NCBI RefSeq assembly: GCF_000255115.2 | Contig: NC_018068.1 | Location: 1,240,001-1,304,000 of the forward strand | Direction of reading: 5' to 3' | DNA length: 64,000 nt | Source of the DNA: Desulfosporosinus acidiphilus SJ4 | GTDB taxonomy: Bacteria; Bacillota; Desulfitobacteriia; Desulfitobacteriales; Desulfitobacteriaceae | Shown here: positions 44,395-53,059 of the stretch, piece by piece | How the letters are laid out: each line of letters begins with the position of its first letter | Position numbering within the stretch: the first letter of the stretch is position 1 | Program-made: the position numbers and the translations under genes | The notes under the pieces: generated by a model | The model's database searches: none | Seen by the model: only the letters and a program-made list of their open reading frames with translations | Told to the model about the DNA's origin: nothing

Positions 44395-46407
44395 ATGAGA
44401 TTTCAACGTTCGATGTCAATCAAAACACGTGTAACTCTTTTAGTAGGGATTTTAATTGTTTTCGTGGTAATAGCACTCTCGGCGGCTGGGCTTTGGAATG
44501 CAGAGAAGATGCTGCAAACAAGTGAACTGCAAACGGAAAAGCTTGCTCAGCAAGGAATCCGGGATGAATTCAGCAACCGCCTGGATCAAGCTAAATCTTC
44601 AGTGTTGTCCTTGAGTATGAATCCGGATGTAGCTAAGGCCTTGGCAGAACGAGACCGGACGACTTTGGCACAGTTAGTTCAGCCTGTTTTTAATGAGGTT
44701 AAGAAGCAGGGCTTTAGTCAGCTTCAGTTTCATCTTGCTCCGGCGATCTCCTTCTATCGAGCACATTCTCCCAAAAAATTCGGAGATGACCTTTCAAAAA
44801 TTCGGCCGACGGTGGTGGCCGCCAATACAGACCATAAGATAATAGAAGGTTTGGAAGAAGGAGTCGAAGGCTACGGTTTTCGGGTTGTAGTTCCTGTAAA
44901 GTATCAAGATCAGTGGGTTGGTAGTGTAGAATATGGGATGGATTTTGGCGAAGATTTTTTAAAAACTCTCCAGACGAAGAACCCCGGAGATTATTTTATT
45001 TACCTCCTCGATCCCTCGGCCTCGTTAGTTAAAAGCGTAAAGACAAATGGGGGATTACTGGCGGGCATCGGCAAAGATAATTATCCGGTGGCCCAGGATA
45101 GGGTAAAAGCGCTGGCAAATGGACAGTCTCAATTTGTGGTAAGCGGAGATGGACAGTCAAACATTCTGCTCATTCCGTTTAAGGACTATCAAGGTCAGGT
45201 GAAAGGCTATATTAAGGCTGTCCTTTCGCGGAGTGCGGTGCTTAAGCAACTCAATGATTTAAAACTATGGTCCTTTTTGATCGGCTTGGTGGTTCTTGTC
45301 TTAGGAGTGTTTGCAGGTTACATATTTTCCCGGAGTTTCACACGTCCTCTCATTGAATTAGCCGAAAATGCGGAGGTATTAGCCCAAGGCGATTTGAGAA
45401 CGGCTATTAGGACTGACTGGTTCGGAGAGATAGGGACACTGGCTCTGGCTATGAGAAAGATGGTGGAAAACACGAAGGATATCTGCTCCTCGATCAACAA
45501 AGCGTTAAACCGGGTTGAGGATTCGACCAAGGAAATCTCAGTGGCCACAGATCAAACATCTTCAGGAATCGAACAAGTCGCCGAGAGCATTAATCAAGTG
45601 GCGATCGGTGCTCAAAAAATTGCTCAAAGCACAAGCGAAATAGGAGAACAAAGTTCAGGAATAAATCAAAGCGTCTTATCATTGGCCGGACATATGGAAC
45701 GTATCTCACATAGTAATAGTGATGTCACTGAGCGGACACAGCAGGGTGAGGAAATGATGAAGGATTTAGCTGCAAAGATGAGCGTTTCAGCCTCTAAGGT
45801 GGAGGAAATTCAAACGGCAAGTCAGAGCCTTAAAGATCAAACCGGAAAGATCCGTGGGATCACGCAAATTATCTCCGGAATTTCTGAGCAAACGAATCTC
45901 CTTGCTCTTAATGCTGCCATTGAAGCTGCTCGCGCCGGGGAAGCCGGACGGGGATTTGCTGTCGTGGCTGAAGAGGTTCGAAAATTGGCGGAAGGTTCTC
46001 ATCAAAGCGCCGAACAGATCGCTGAGCTCATTGATCAAGTGACTCGCAGCGTCGAGGCTTCAGCCCTCTCAACGGAAGAAGCTTTCTCCTTGATTCAGGA
46101 GCAGGTCGGGATTGGAAAAACAGCTCTGCAACGGTTTATGGATATTTCTCAAGGAATGCAGGGTGTTTCCAGTTCATTAGGGATAATGTCCGAAGAAGTT
46201 CAGCAAGTTGTCCGGATGAGCGAAACAATAGCTCATTCGATTCAGGTGATTAATGATATGTCCCAGGAAGATGCCGGTGCCTCAGAGGAAATTGCTGCTT
46301 CCAGTGAAGAAATGAGTGCCACGGTTACTTCAATTCGCGACAGTGTTGAGCAGTTGATCGTCTTAATGGAGGAATTGAAAACCCAGAGTACGAGGTTTGT
46401 CAGCTAA
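44395..46407 (+). CDS. Methyl-accepting chemotaxis protein
   Basis: Chemoreceptor of 670 residues. A first membrane segment ([20 protein letters not shown], residues about 13-32) and a second (about 290-312) flank an extracellular sensor of about 255 residues that looks like a Cache-type domain ([36 protein letters not shown]). A HAMP domain follows and then a cytoplasmic four-helix signalling domain. Its hairpin tip [20 protein letters not shown] and [14 protein letters not shown] bind CheA/CheW. The ligand is unknown. AGGAGAGAGCAG is the ribosome-binding site. Confidence 0.94.
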   Translation: MRFQRSMSIKTRVTLLVGILIVFVVIALSAAGLWNAEKMLQTSELQTEKLAQQGIRDEFSNRLDQAKSSVLSLSMNPDVAKALAERDRTTLAQLVQPVFNEVKKQGFSQLQFHLAPAISFYRAHSPKKFGDDLSKIRPTVVAANTDHKIIEGLEEGVEGYGFRVVVPVKYQDQWVGSVEYGMDFGEDFLKTLQTKNPGDYFIYLLDPSASLVKSVKTNGGLLAGIGKDNYPVAQDRVKALANGQSQFVVSGDGQSNILLIPFKDYQGQVKGYIKAVLSRSAVLKQLNDLKLWSFLIGLVVLVLGVFAGYIFSRSFTRPLIELAENAEVLAQGDLRTAIRTDWFGEIGTLALAMRKMVENTKDICSSINKALNRVEDSTKEISVATDQTSSGIEQVAESINQVAIGAQKIAQSTSEIGEQSSGINQSVLSLAGHMERISHSNSDVTERTQQGEEMMKDLAAKMSVSASKVEEIQTASQSLKDQTGKIRGITQIISGISEQTNLLALNAAIEAARAGEAGRGFAVVAEEVRKLAEGSHQSAEQIAELIDQVTRSVEASALSTEEAFSLIQEQVGIGKTALQRFMDISQGMQGVSSSLGIMSEEVQQVVRMSETIAHSIQVINDMSQEDAGASEEIAASSEEMSATVTSIRDSVEQLIVLMEELKTQSTRFVS

Positions 46408-46428
46408 CGGCCGCCCTTTCACCCTCAT

Positions 46429-46457
46429 TTGAAGTTAAGGTGCCAATCAGGTATAAT
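46429..46457 (+). promoter_or_regulatory. Sigma-A promoter of asnS
   Basis: TTGAAG (46429-46434) and TATAAT (46452-46457) are separated by exactly 17 bp. The short leader to asnS contains CTCAA/TTGAG arms that could partly cover the GAGGAGG ribosome-binding site. No T-box leader fits in this space. Confidence 0.75.
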
Positions 46458-46511
46458 TGTTAATCAGGAAATTCTTAACCCTCAAGGGGACCTTTTTGAG
46501 GAGGAAAGCTG

Positions 46512-47903
46512 ATGCAAGCGGTAACGGTAAAACAAATTTTCAGAGAGACAGAGAAGTTTCTCAACCAAACGTTGGAGATATCTGGTTGGGTTCGTACCAT
46601 TCGCACCTCGAAAGCCTTCGGCTTTATCGAAATCAATGACGGTAGTTTTTTTGAAAACATTCAAGTGGTTTTTGACGAAAGCTTAACTAATTTTTTGGAA
46701 ATTGGCAAGTTAACCATTAGCTCTGCCCTTCGTATCCAGGGGACCCTTGTCCCATCACCGGGAGCAAAGCAGCCCTTTGAATTGAAGGCGGAACATATAG
46801 AGATTCTGGCCCTCTCAAGTGCGGATTATCCTTTGCAAAAGAAGCGCCATACCTTTGAGTACTTGCGGACAATTGCTCATTTGCGTCCAAGAACAAATAC
46901 ATTTGCCGCGGTCTTTCGCATTAGGTCTGTAGTGGCCTATGCCATTCACAAGTTTTTTCAAGAAAAAGGGTTTGTCTATGTTCATACCCCCATTATTACG
47001 GGAAGTGATGCCGAGGGTGCCGGAGAAATGTTCAGGGTAACGGCTTTAGATCCGGCCAATCTGCCAAAGACGGACTCAGGAGCCATTGACTTTGCCAAGG
47101 ATTTTTTTGGGAAGGAAACGAGTTTGACGGTCAGCGGTCAGCTTAATGTCGAGACGTATTGCATGGCTTTCCGCAATGTCTATACCTTCGGACCAACGTT
47201 CCGTGCCGAAAACTCCAATACGGCCAGACATGCCGCGGAGTTCTGGATGATCGAACCGGAAATTGCTTTCGCTGAGCTGAACGACAATATGAAATTGGCA
47301 GAAGAAATGATGAAGTATATTATTCAGTATGCTTTAGATTATGCTCCCGAAGAGATGGCCTTTTTCAATCAATTTGTTGATAAAACTCTCTTCGAACGCT
47401 TGGAAAATATCTTGAACTCTGATTTCGGTCAAATTACTTATACTGAAGCCGTGGAACTTTTGGAAAAGGAAAATTCCCAGTTTGAATATCCTGTGCATTG
47501 GGGCATAGATCTTCAAACGGAGCACGAACGCTATCTGACGGAAAAGATCTTTATGAAACCCGTGTTTGTTACGGATTATCCAAAGGACATAAAAGCTTTC
47601 TACATGCGGCTTAACGACGACAATAAAACGGTTGCAGCCATGGATCTCCTGGTACCGGGAGTCGGAGAAATTATTGGCGGAAGCCAGCGGGAGGAACGTC
47701 TTGAGGTTCTCGAAGAGCGGATGAAGGCGTTCGGCTTAAAGGAAGAGGATTATCACTGGTATCTCGATCTTAGAAAATACGGCGGTGTGAAGCATGCCGG
47801 GTATGGACTGGGCTTTGAACGGGTGATTATGTACCTGACAGGAATGTCGAATATTCGTGACGTTATAGCATTTCCTAGAACTGCCAACAGTTGTGAGTTT
47901 TAA
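46512..47903 (+). CDS. asnS: Asparaginyl-tRNA synthetase
   Basis: Class II aminoacyl-tRNA synthetase of 463 residues charging tRNA-Asn in the cytoplasm. An N-terminal OB-fold ([20 protein letters not shown]) precedes the catalytic core. Motif 2 is [20 protein letters not shown] and motif 3 is [15 protein letters not shown]. The segments [14 protein letters not shown] and [18 protein letters not shown] are typical of AsnRS. It has its own sigma-A promoter. The organism also encodes GatCAB (62882 onward), which would then mainly serve tRNA-Gln. Confidence 0.96.
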   Translation: MQAVTVKQIFRETEKFLNQTLEISGWVRTIRTSKAFGFIEINDGSFFENIQVVFDESLTNFLEIGKLTISSALRIQGTLVPSPGAKQPFELKAEHIEILALSSADYPLQKKRHTFEYLRTIAHLRPRTNTFAAVFRIRSVVAYAIHKFFQEKGFVYVHTPIITGSDAEGAGEMFRVTALDPANLPKTDSGAIDFAKDFFGKETSLTVSGQLNVETYCMAFRNVYTFGPTFRAENSNTARHAAEFWMIEPEIAFAELNDNMKLAEEMMKYIIQYALDYAPEEMAFFNQFVDKTLFERLENILNSDFGQITYTEAVELLEKENSQFEYPVHWGIDLQTEHERYLTEKIFMKPVFVTDYPKDIKAFYMRLNDDNKTVAAMDLLVPGVGEIIGGSQREERLEVLEERMKAFGLKEEDYHWYLDLRKYGGVKHAGYGLGFERVIMYLTGMSNIRDVIAFPRTANSCEF

Positions 47904-47926
47904 GTACTCAGCAATCCGAGGCTCGC

Positions 47927-48012
47927 TCACGTGTTTGTGCGTTAGAAGTGAACCGCCGGCCATGACGATAAGCGGAAGAGCTTATCGCCTCTCCATGTAA
48001 TGAGTTCACTTT
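47927..48012 (+). repeat. Intergenic hairpin repeat, copy C
   Basis: Outer arms AGTGAAC (from 47947) and GTTCACT (48004-48010) enclose the module at 47952-47989. That module contains CGATAAGC pairing with GCTTATCG and is identical at 37 of 38 positions to 56797-56834. The rest of the gap up to the GntR gene holds no further gene. Confidence 0.7.
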
Positions 48013-48201
48013 TGTGGGCGAAGTTACCTTCCTTTGAGGTCTATAGGGTTCGGGATGGTTTTTTTAGCGGGGTGAAGGAGATTTTCCTTCATCCCTATTA
48101 GTCATTTAGATCCTTTAGATCATTGACACCCCGATTTTGGCATGTTAAACTTAAAAAAATTTGCAATTTGCAGACAATTAAAGCAGGAATAGGTGTTTTT
48201 G

Positions 48202-48960
48202 GTGAGCCGAGAAGAAATAGCCATCGATAAAAATTCAGTGATCCCCATTTACTATCAGCTATTTAAGCTGCTCGAAGGACAAATTCGCAGAGGAGATCTG
48301 AAGCCCGGAGAGTCTTTGCCGACGGAAAATGATATCGCTACGTGCTATGAAATAAGTCGTATGACGGTACGCAGGGCAATTTCTGAACTGGTGGCTGCAG
48401 GCATGGTCTATGCTCAGCAGGGTAAAGGCACCTTCGTTGCTACCCCTAAACTGGATAACATCGTCTTTGAATTAAATGATTTTAATCAGGAAATCAATCA
48501 AAGAGGGTTGAATTATAAAACTACTTTATTGGAAGCTAAGATTATCCGGGCCAATGAAGAATTGAAATCTAAGTTTCAGATTCAGGAAGAGAACAAACGA
48601 TTTCTGTTTTTTCGAACGGTGCTTTCGGCCGAAAATGAACGGCTATCCTATGAGGTAAAATACACAATCTACAGCAAGAGCAAACCAATCCTTGAATCAG
48701 AACTAAAAGATCCGAGTTTGCCGGGTTTAATAGCAGCGCATACGGAATATGTGCCGGTCAGTTCGAAGAAGGTTTTACAGGTTGCCTCCTGTAGTCAGGA
48801 AGAAGCTGCAATTCTTGGGATTCCGCCTTATGCCCCGGTATTTCTTATAGAACAGACAATTTTTGATTCAGACCTTAAGCCGGTGGGGTGGAGCAAAGCT
48901 GTTTACAGGGGAGACAGGTATAAACTGACGAGTTATGACGGTTGGTATAAAAAAGACTAA
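48202..48960 (+). CDS. GntR family (HutC/UTRA) transcriptional regulator
   Basis: Repressor-type regulator of about 252 residues. The winged helix is at the N-terminus (IPIYYQLFKLLEGQIRRGDL, then YEISRMTVRRAISELVAAGM, YAQQGKGTFVA). A UTRA ligand-binding domain follows (LEAKIIRANEELKSKF; RTVLSAENERLSYEV). It sits directly before a corrinoid protein gene and upstream of the methyltransferase operon, whose promoter region holds GTATATAC (49871-49878), a match to the HutC-type operator GTNTANAC. GTG at 48202 is favoured (AGGTG upstream); earlier GTG/TTG codons are possible. Confidence 0.9.
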   Translation: MSREEIAIDKNSVIPIYYQLFKLLEGQIRRGDLKPGESLPTENDIATCYEISRMTVRRAISELVAAGMVYAQQGKGTFVATPKLDNIVFELNDFNQEINQRGLNYKTTLLEAKIIRANEELKSKFQIQEENKRFLFFRTVLSAENERLSYEVKYTIYSKSKPILESELKDPSLPGLIAAHTEYVPVSSKKVLQVASCSQEEAAILGIPPYAPVFLIEQTIFDSDLKPVGWSKAVYRGDRYKLTSYDGWYKKD

Positions 48961-48980
48961 GCTAATTGGGGGTTCATGAG

Positions 48981-49634
48981 GTGGAAGACGAACTACAAAT
49001 AGCGATGGCAGAATTGGATGAAGAAAAAACTCTAAGGTTGGTCAACGAAAGAATTCAGGCCGGGCACTCTGCTGTAGATATCATAGAAAGCTGCCGGCGG
49101 GGTGTGGAAATAGTCGGAGAGAAGTACAGTGACAGTGATTATTTTTTGTCCGATCTGATTATGTCCGAAGAGATTCTTAAAGAAGTTATGAGGATCCTGG
49201 AGCCCCACATTCCTGTTAAAGGGACCAATAATAGATTTCTGCCGATTGTTATGGGTACCATCGAAGGAGATATTCACGATCTGGGTAAAAACATTATCAT
49301 CTATCTTTTGCGATCCTCCGGGTTAGAAGTAATAGACTTGGGTGTTGATGTGACACCTGAGAAATTCGTTCAAGCCGTAAGTGAATCGAAGGCCGCGATC
49401 TTAGGGATTAGTGTGTTGTTATCTTTTTGTGTGGGCTCCATTAAAAAAGTTGTGGATCTGTTGACAGACGCAGGGCTTAGAGATCAAGTAAAAGTTGTGG
49501 TAGGAGGATACCCGGTAAATCAAGAGGTTAAAGAATACACGGGTGCGGATTTTTACGCCAACGACGTTACGGAAGCTCTGAAAATTTATCGTGATATTTT
49601 AGGAATTGGAGGAGGTCCGGTCTCGGGATGCTGA
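48981..49634 (+). CDS. Corrinoid (B12-binding) methyltransferase protein 1
   Basis: Methyl-carrier protein of about 217 residues, MtbC/MtaC-like. A helical cap domain (about 1-85) is followed by a Rossmann B12 domain. Its lower-ligand motif DIHDLG puts the cobalt-coordinating His at residue 99; further motifs are SVLLSFC and VVGGYPV. GTG at 48981 follows GGGGG at good spacing; TTG at 48966 would add five residues. It is co-transcribed with the GntR gene and ends in its own terminator, so it is regulated apart from the second corrinoid protein at 52427-53059. Confidence 0.9.
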   Translation: MEDELQIAMAELDEEKTLRLVNERIQAGHSAVDIIESCRRGVEIVGEKYSDSDYFLSDLIMSEEILKEVMRILEPHIPVKGTNNRFLPIVMGTIEGDIHDLGKNIIIYLLRSSGLEVIDLGVDVTPEKFVQAVSESKAAILGISVLLSFCVGSIKKVVDLLTDAGLRDQVKVVVGGYPVNQEVKEYTGADFYANDVTEALKIYRDILGIGGGPVSGC

Positions 49635-49650
49635 GACCGGATCCTTTTTT
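49616..49650 (+). terminator. Terminator overlapping the end of corrinoid protein 1
   Basis: TCCGGTCTC (49616-49624) pairs with GAGACCGGA (49633-49641), then CC and TTTTTT. The left arm and loop include the last codons and stop (49632-49634) of the gene. It separates this transcript from the next operon. Confidence 0.85.
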
Positions 49651-50147
49651 CTAAGGAATCTTATAATATTGGGCCGATACCATAGGGAGACATAAGCGCG
49701 GCGAAAGTCTTTGGCCGTGCCAATCAGCGCAAACCGAGGAACCAAGGTTTCTTTAGTTTTGAGACCATCATCATGGTGTTATTGACCAGACAAAGGAGTT
49801 GTGATACTATTTTAAAAATAGATAAAGTTATCTATACATTCTAAATAAATTAATAATTATTACAATATATGTATATACATCTAGACTATTTATTTTGATA
49901 TCGATTAGTGCTTTTACAGAGGCTAGAATTATCGTTCTCCAAGCTGATGTTAATCCCTATCGATTTTCAGAGTAAGCCTTGTCTTCAATACCCTACTGCA
50001 ATGGTGATAATACCGTTTTGTATGTAGGGTTAAACTTGTTTTAAGGGGGAAACTTCAGGACTTTAATAAGGAAGGTGATGCCGGTAAACTCTGACAGGAC
50101 AGCTTACATAGATTTCATAATTTTGACTTCGGGGAGGGTTAGAGACG
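49635..50147 (+). promoter_or_regulatory. Upstream region of the methyltransferase operon with probable GntR operators
   Basis: The 513-bp gap has no gene. ATAGATAA/TTATCTAT (49818-49835) is an 8-2-8 inverted repeat. ATGTATATACAT (49869-49880) is a perfect palindrome containing the HutC-type GTNTANAC. Either could bind the GntR regulator. Upstream, about 49694-49770 can fold into several stems (GCGCGGC with GCCGTGC; AAACC with GGTTT), but I could not match this to a known riboswitch. The start region carries a good GGGGAGGG site. Confidence 0.55.
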
Positions 50148-50945
50148 ATGTTGATTATAGGCGAAAAGTTAAACAGCTCTATTCCTAGCGTACGTCAGTT
50201 TATTAATAATAAAGACACGGCTGCTGTTCAGGATTTGGCACTGAGGCAATCCGCAGCAGGAGCTGATTATTTGGATCTCAATACAGCTCAAGGGGATGAA
50301 GCGCCTAATATGGAGTGGCTGGTGAGAACGGTGCAAGAGGTAACCGATGTGCCCTTATGTCTGGACAGCACTTCAGCCGCAGCCATTAAAAGAGGTTTGG
50401 CTGCGGTTCATGGGGATAAGAGCCGAGTTTTAATAAACTCCATTTCCATGGAAAGAAACCGTATTGAAGAAGTGCTCCCTTTAGTTCTCGAATATAATTG
50501 CTCGGTTATTGGGCTCACTCTAGATGACAACGGAATTCCCAAAACTGCCGAAGATAGAATAGCCATTTCCAATCAACTCATTGAAACCTTAACCAAATAT
50601 CAATATGACCTTGAGCAGTTGTATTTAGACCCCCTAGTCCTTCCCTTAGCGGTAAACCACCTGAATGCCACCATGTTTTTCAAGTGTCTTACGGAAATCA
50701 AACAGTCATTTCAGGTTAAAACAGTCTCTGGGTTAAGTAACATATCGTATAATTCCCCAAAACGAAAAATCATGAATCGTCATTTCTTAACTCTTTGTAT
50801 GGCTTTTGAAATGGATGCTGCAATTCTCGATCCCCTCGATGGAAAAATTATGACCTCAGTCATTACAAATGATTTTCTGTTAGGCAAAGACCGTTTCGGT
50901 AAGAACTATTTAAAAGCCTATCGCAGCGAAGTGCTGGAAGATTAG
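50148..50945 (+). CDS. Pterin-binding (dihydropteroate synthase-fold) methyltransferase
   Basis: Methyltransferase of 265 residues of the AcsE/MtgA/MeTr group. It is expected to move a methyl group between a corrinoid protein and tetrahydrofolate (methyltransferase II). The pterin-site landmarks are GADYLDLNTAQ, VPLCLDSTS, VLINSISME and KTVSGLSNISYNSP. It starts MLIIGEKLNSSIPSVR, as in this group. It is the first gene of the operon that also encodes a UroD-like methyltransferase and corrinoid protein 2, which makes a complete demethylation route feeding the Wood-Ljungdahl methyl branch. Confidence 0.9.
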   Translation: MLIIGEKLNSSIPSVRQFINNKDTAAVQDLALRQSAAGADYLDLNTAQGDEAPNMEWLVRTVQEVTDVPLCLDSTSAAAIKRGLAAVHGDKSRVLINSISMERNRIEEVLPLVLEYNCSVIGLTLDDNGIPKTAEDRIAISNQLIETLTKYQYDLEQLYLDPLVLPLAVNHLNATMFFKCLTEIKQSFQVKTVSGLSNISYNSPKRKIMNRHFLTLCMAFEMDAAILDPLDGKIMTSVITNDFLLGKDRFGKNYLKAYRSEVLED

Positions 50946-51017
50946 CACAGCTTGGGAATTGCGGTATGATAGTACCATACCATGGTTAATTATTTTAAGA
51001 GGAAGGTGTAAGCGACT

Positions 51018-52190
51018 ATGAATGAAAAGGAAACCCTTTATCAAAAACGATTAGCTCGTTACATCACTGCGATGGACTGCGGAAAACCGGATATGGTTCC
51101 CGTAGCCTTCGGCGTAGGGGAATGGATTGCTAAATATAAAGGCATCACTCTGCAAGAAGTATATTACGACCTTGATAAAAGTAATTCTATAGTTTCGGAA
51201 ATGTTGCCGGGCTTGGACTTTGATATTTTTAAAGGCGGCCCTTCTTTATGGTGGCCGCCAATGTTTGATGTCATGGGTTCAAAGTTATATAAATTTCCGG
51301 GAATTGGAGTCGATGAGAATTCAACCTTCCAATACAATGAGCAAGAATACATGAAACCAGAGGATTATGACGAATTTACTGCCAGTCCGACAGAATGGCT
51401 CGTCAATCACTTTTTGCCCAATATAAGTACGGAATTGGAGAATCCTGGGTCATACAGAGCTGCCGTTGCCCTGATCAAAGGTTCAGCAGCCTTTGCTATG
51501 TCCGGAAGTATAATGGCAGCCGCTTTCGAAAAATGGACAATGGACCATGGAATTGTCGGTCAAGGGACCGGGTTTACCAAGGCCCCTTTTGATACTCTCG
51601 GGGATGCTCTGCGGGGGATGAAGGGAATACTCTTAGACTTGCGCCGCCGCCCGGAGAAAGTATTAGCTGCTTGCGAAGCTATCACTCCTCACAATGTTAA
51701 TTGCGGCTTGGCCGGTGCCGGCGCAGACACGCGTTTCCCCTGTTTTGCCCCACTTCATCGCGGAGCTTATCCGTTCCTTAATCCGCATCAATGGGAAACG
51801 TTTTACTGGCCGTCCTTAAAAGCAACTATTGAAGGACTGTGGACTAAAGGGAAACGTATGTTGTTTTATGCTGAAGGAGACTGGACTCCCTATCTTGAAA
51901 AAATTGCCGAATTGCCAGATCGAAGTATTATCTTTCAGGTTGACACGACAGATCCTAAAAAAGCTAAGGAAATTCTGGGCGGCAGGTTCTGCCTGCAAGG
52001 TGGTGTTCCTACAACATTATTAACCTATGGAACACCGGAAAAGATTCGCGAACAGGTTAAACGGTCCATTGACGAATTGGGCCGTGATGGAGGCTTTATC
52101 TTGGATGCCGGCGGGGTTGTGATGGGAGACGCAAAACAAGAAAACGTCATGGCCATGATTGAGGCAGCCCGAGAATTTGGTGTTTATTAG
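51018..52190 (+). CDS. Uroporphyrinogen decarboxylase-family methyltransferase (substrate:corrinoid type)
   Basis: Protein of 390 residues with the UroD/MtaA/CmuA barrel. In this setting it is expected to transfer a methyl group from a donor to a corrinoid protein (methyltransferase I) rather than to make haem. Landmarks are LPGLDFDIFKGGPSLWWPP, FAPLHRGAYPFLNPHQWETF, MLFYAEGDWTPYLEKIAEL and CLQGGVPTTLLTYGTPE. Plausible zinc ligands are Glu and Asp in AEGD and the Cys in GRFCLQGG; the HxC motif of MtaA/MtbA is absent. The methyl donor (aryl methyl ether or other) cannot be deduced. Confidence 0.87.
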   Translation: MNEKETLYQKRLARYITAMDCGKPDMVPVAFGVGEWIAKYKGITLQEVYYDLDKSNSIVSEMLPGLDFDIFKGGPSLWWPPMFDVMGSKLYKFPGIGVDENSTFQYNEQEYMKPEDYDEFTASPTEWLVNHFLPNISTELENPGSYRAAVALIKGSAAFAMSGSIMAAAFEKWTMDHGIVGQGTGFTKAPFDTLGDALRGMKGILLDLRRRPEKVLAACEAITPHNVNCGLAGAGADTRFPCFAPLHRGAYPFLNPHQWETFYWPSLKATIEGLWTKGKRMLFYAEGDWTPYLEKIAELPDRSIIFQVDTTDPKKAKEILGGRFCLQGGVPTTLLTYGTPEKIREQVKRSIDELGRDGGFILDAGGVVMGDAKQENVMAMIEAAREFGVY

Positions 52191-52210
52191 AAAGATAGGA
52201 GGGAAAATCA

Positions 52211-52384
52211 ATGGCGGATAAGGAAAAATCATTCATAAATCCCAATCCTGGGGTCTGTGTGCCCTGGGAACTGAAACTTGAGGAATTCGGCGATCTTCCG
52301 GGAAACGAAGAAATTGTGAAAAAGGAATGGGAAAAGTTGGATGACTTTGCCTACAATTTCATTTGGTTTTGGGTACAACGATAG
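52211..52384 (+). CDS. 57-residue conserved-looking protein in the methyltransferase operon
   Basis: ATG at 52211 follows AGGAGGGAAAATCA, an excellent ribosome-binding site 21 bp after the UroD-family gene. The product begins MADKEKSFINPNPGV, contains CVPWELKLEEFGDLPG and ends with the aromatic tail FAYNFIWFWVQR. It stops 42 bp before corrinoid protein 2. Four Trp, four Phe and one Cys in 57 residues are unusual for a spurious frame. I do not recognise a family. It may be a small subunit or assembly partner of the methyltransferase I/corrinoid pair. Confidence 0.75.
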   Translation: MADKEKSFINPNPGVCVPWELKLEEFGDLPGNEEIVKKEWEKLDDFAYNFIWFWVQR

Positions 52385-52426
52385 AACTAAGAAATTTAAA
52401 ATACTTTTTGATTTCAAAGGAGTGGG

Positions 52427-53059
52427 ATGATGATGCTGACAGATGAATTATCGAAGGCCATAGCGGAATTGGAAGAACAGCAAGTGGCAGATCTAGTCAA
52501 AGAACGTTTGGCAAAGGGAGTAACGCCCTTAGAAATTGTAAATTCGCTGCAGCAAGGAATGGCAGAAGCAGGTGTTCGCTTTGAGACCGGAGAATATTTC
52601 TTGGGTGAACTCATCATGTGCGGAGAAATCATGCAGGATTCTATGGTCGTTTTAGAACCGCTCCTCACGGGCAGTAATGCAGAGTATAAGGGGAATATCG
52701 TCATGGGCACTGTGAAAGGGGATATCCACGATTTAGGAAAGAACATTGTGGTAATGCTCCTCAAAGGATCGGGTTATAATGTCATTGATCTCGGAGTGGA
52801 TGTTCCGAAAGAGAAGTTTATTGAAGCGATAAAAGAATTTAAAGCCCCCCTTGTAGGCATGAGTGTTCTGTTGACAGGATGCCAGGAATCTATGAAAGAA
52901 ACCATTGAGGCCATCAGAGCTGCAGGATTGGATTGCATAATACTTATCGGCGGCAACTATATTGATGAGGTCGTCAAAGACTACGTAGGTGCAGATTTCA
53001 GCGCTCAGGCTGCTACGGATGGCGTCAAGATTGCTGAAGAAATATTCGGAGTTGCCTAA
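52427..53059 (+). CDS. Corrinoid (B12-binding) methyltransferase protein 2
   Basis: Second corrinoid carrier, 210 residues, same architecture as the protein encoded at 48981-49634: helical cap, then the B12 domain with GDIHDLGKN (His101), VIDLGVDV, SVLLTGC and LIGGNYID. The two are related but clearly distinct in sequence. It lies in one operon with both methyltransferase genes. AAAGGAGTGGG precedes the ATG (three ATG codons in a row; 52427 used). Confidence 0.92.
   Translation: MMMLTDELSKAIAELEEQQVADLVKERLAKGVTPLEIVNSLQQGMAEAGVRFETGEYFLGELIMCGEIMQDSMVVLEPLLTGSNAEYKGNIVMGTVKGDIHDLGKNIVVMLLKGSGYNVIDLGVDVPKEKFIEAIKEFKAPLVGMSVLLTGCQESMKETIEAIRAAGLDCIILIGGNYIDEVVKDYVGADFSAQAATDGVKIAEEIFGVA

Noticed and set aside
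46408-46511. T-box leader in front of asnS
   Set aside because: The promoter at 46429-46457 leaves a leader of about 50 nt, too short for a T-box, and no T-box bulge sequence is present.
48013-48192. tRNA-like or CRISPR-like structure among the intergenic repeats
   Set aside because: No cloverleaf with a TTCGANNC loop was found in any gap, and the repeats are irregular hairpins without evenly spaced unique spacers.
51018-52190. Uroporphyrinogen decarboxylase of haem synthesis
   Set aside because: The fold is shared, but the gene sits in an operon with corrinoid proteins, a pterin methyltransferase and a RACE activator, with no haem genes around.
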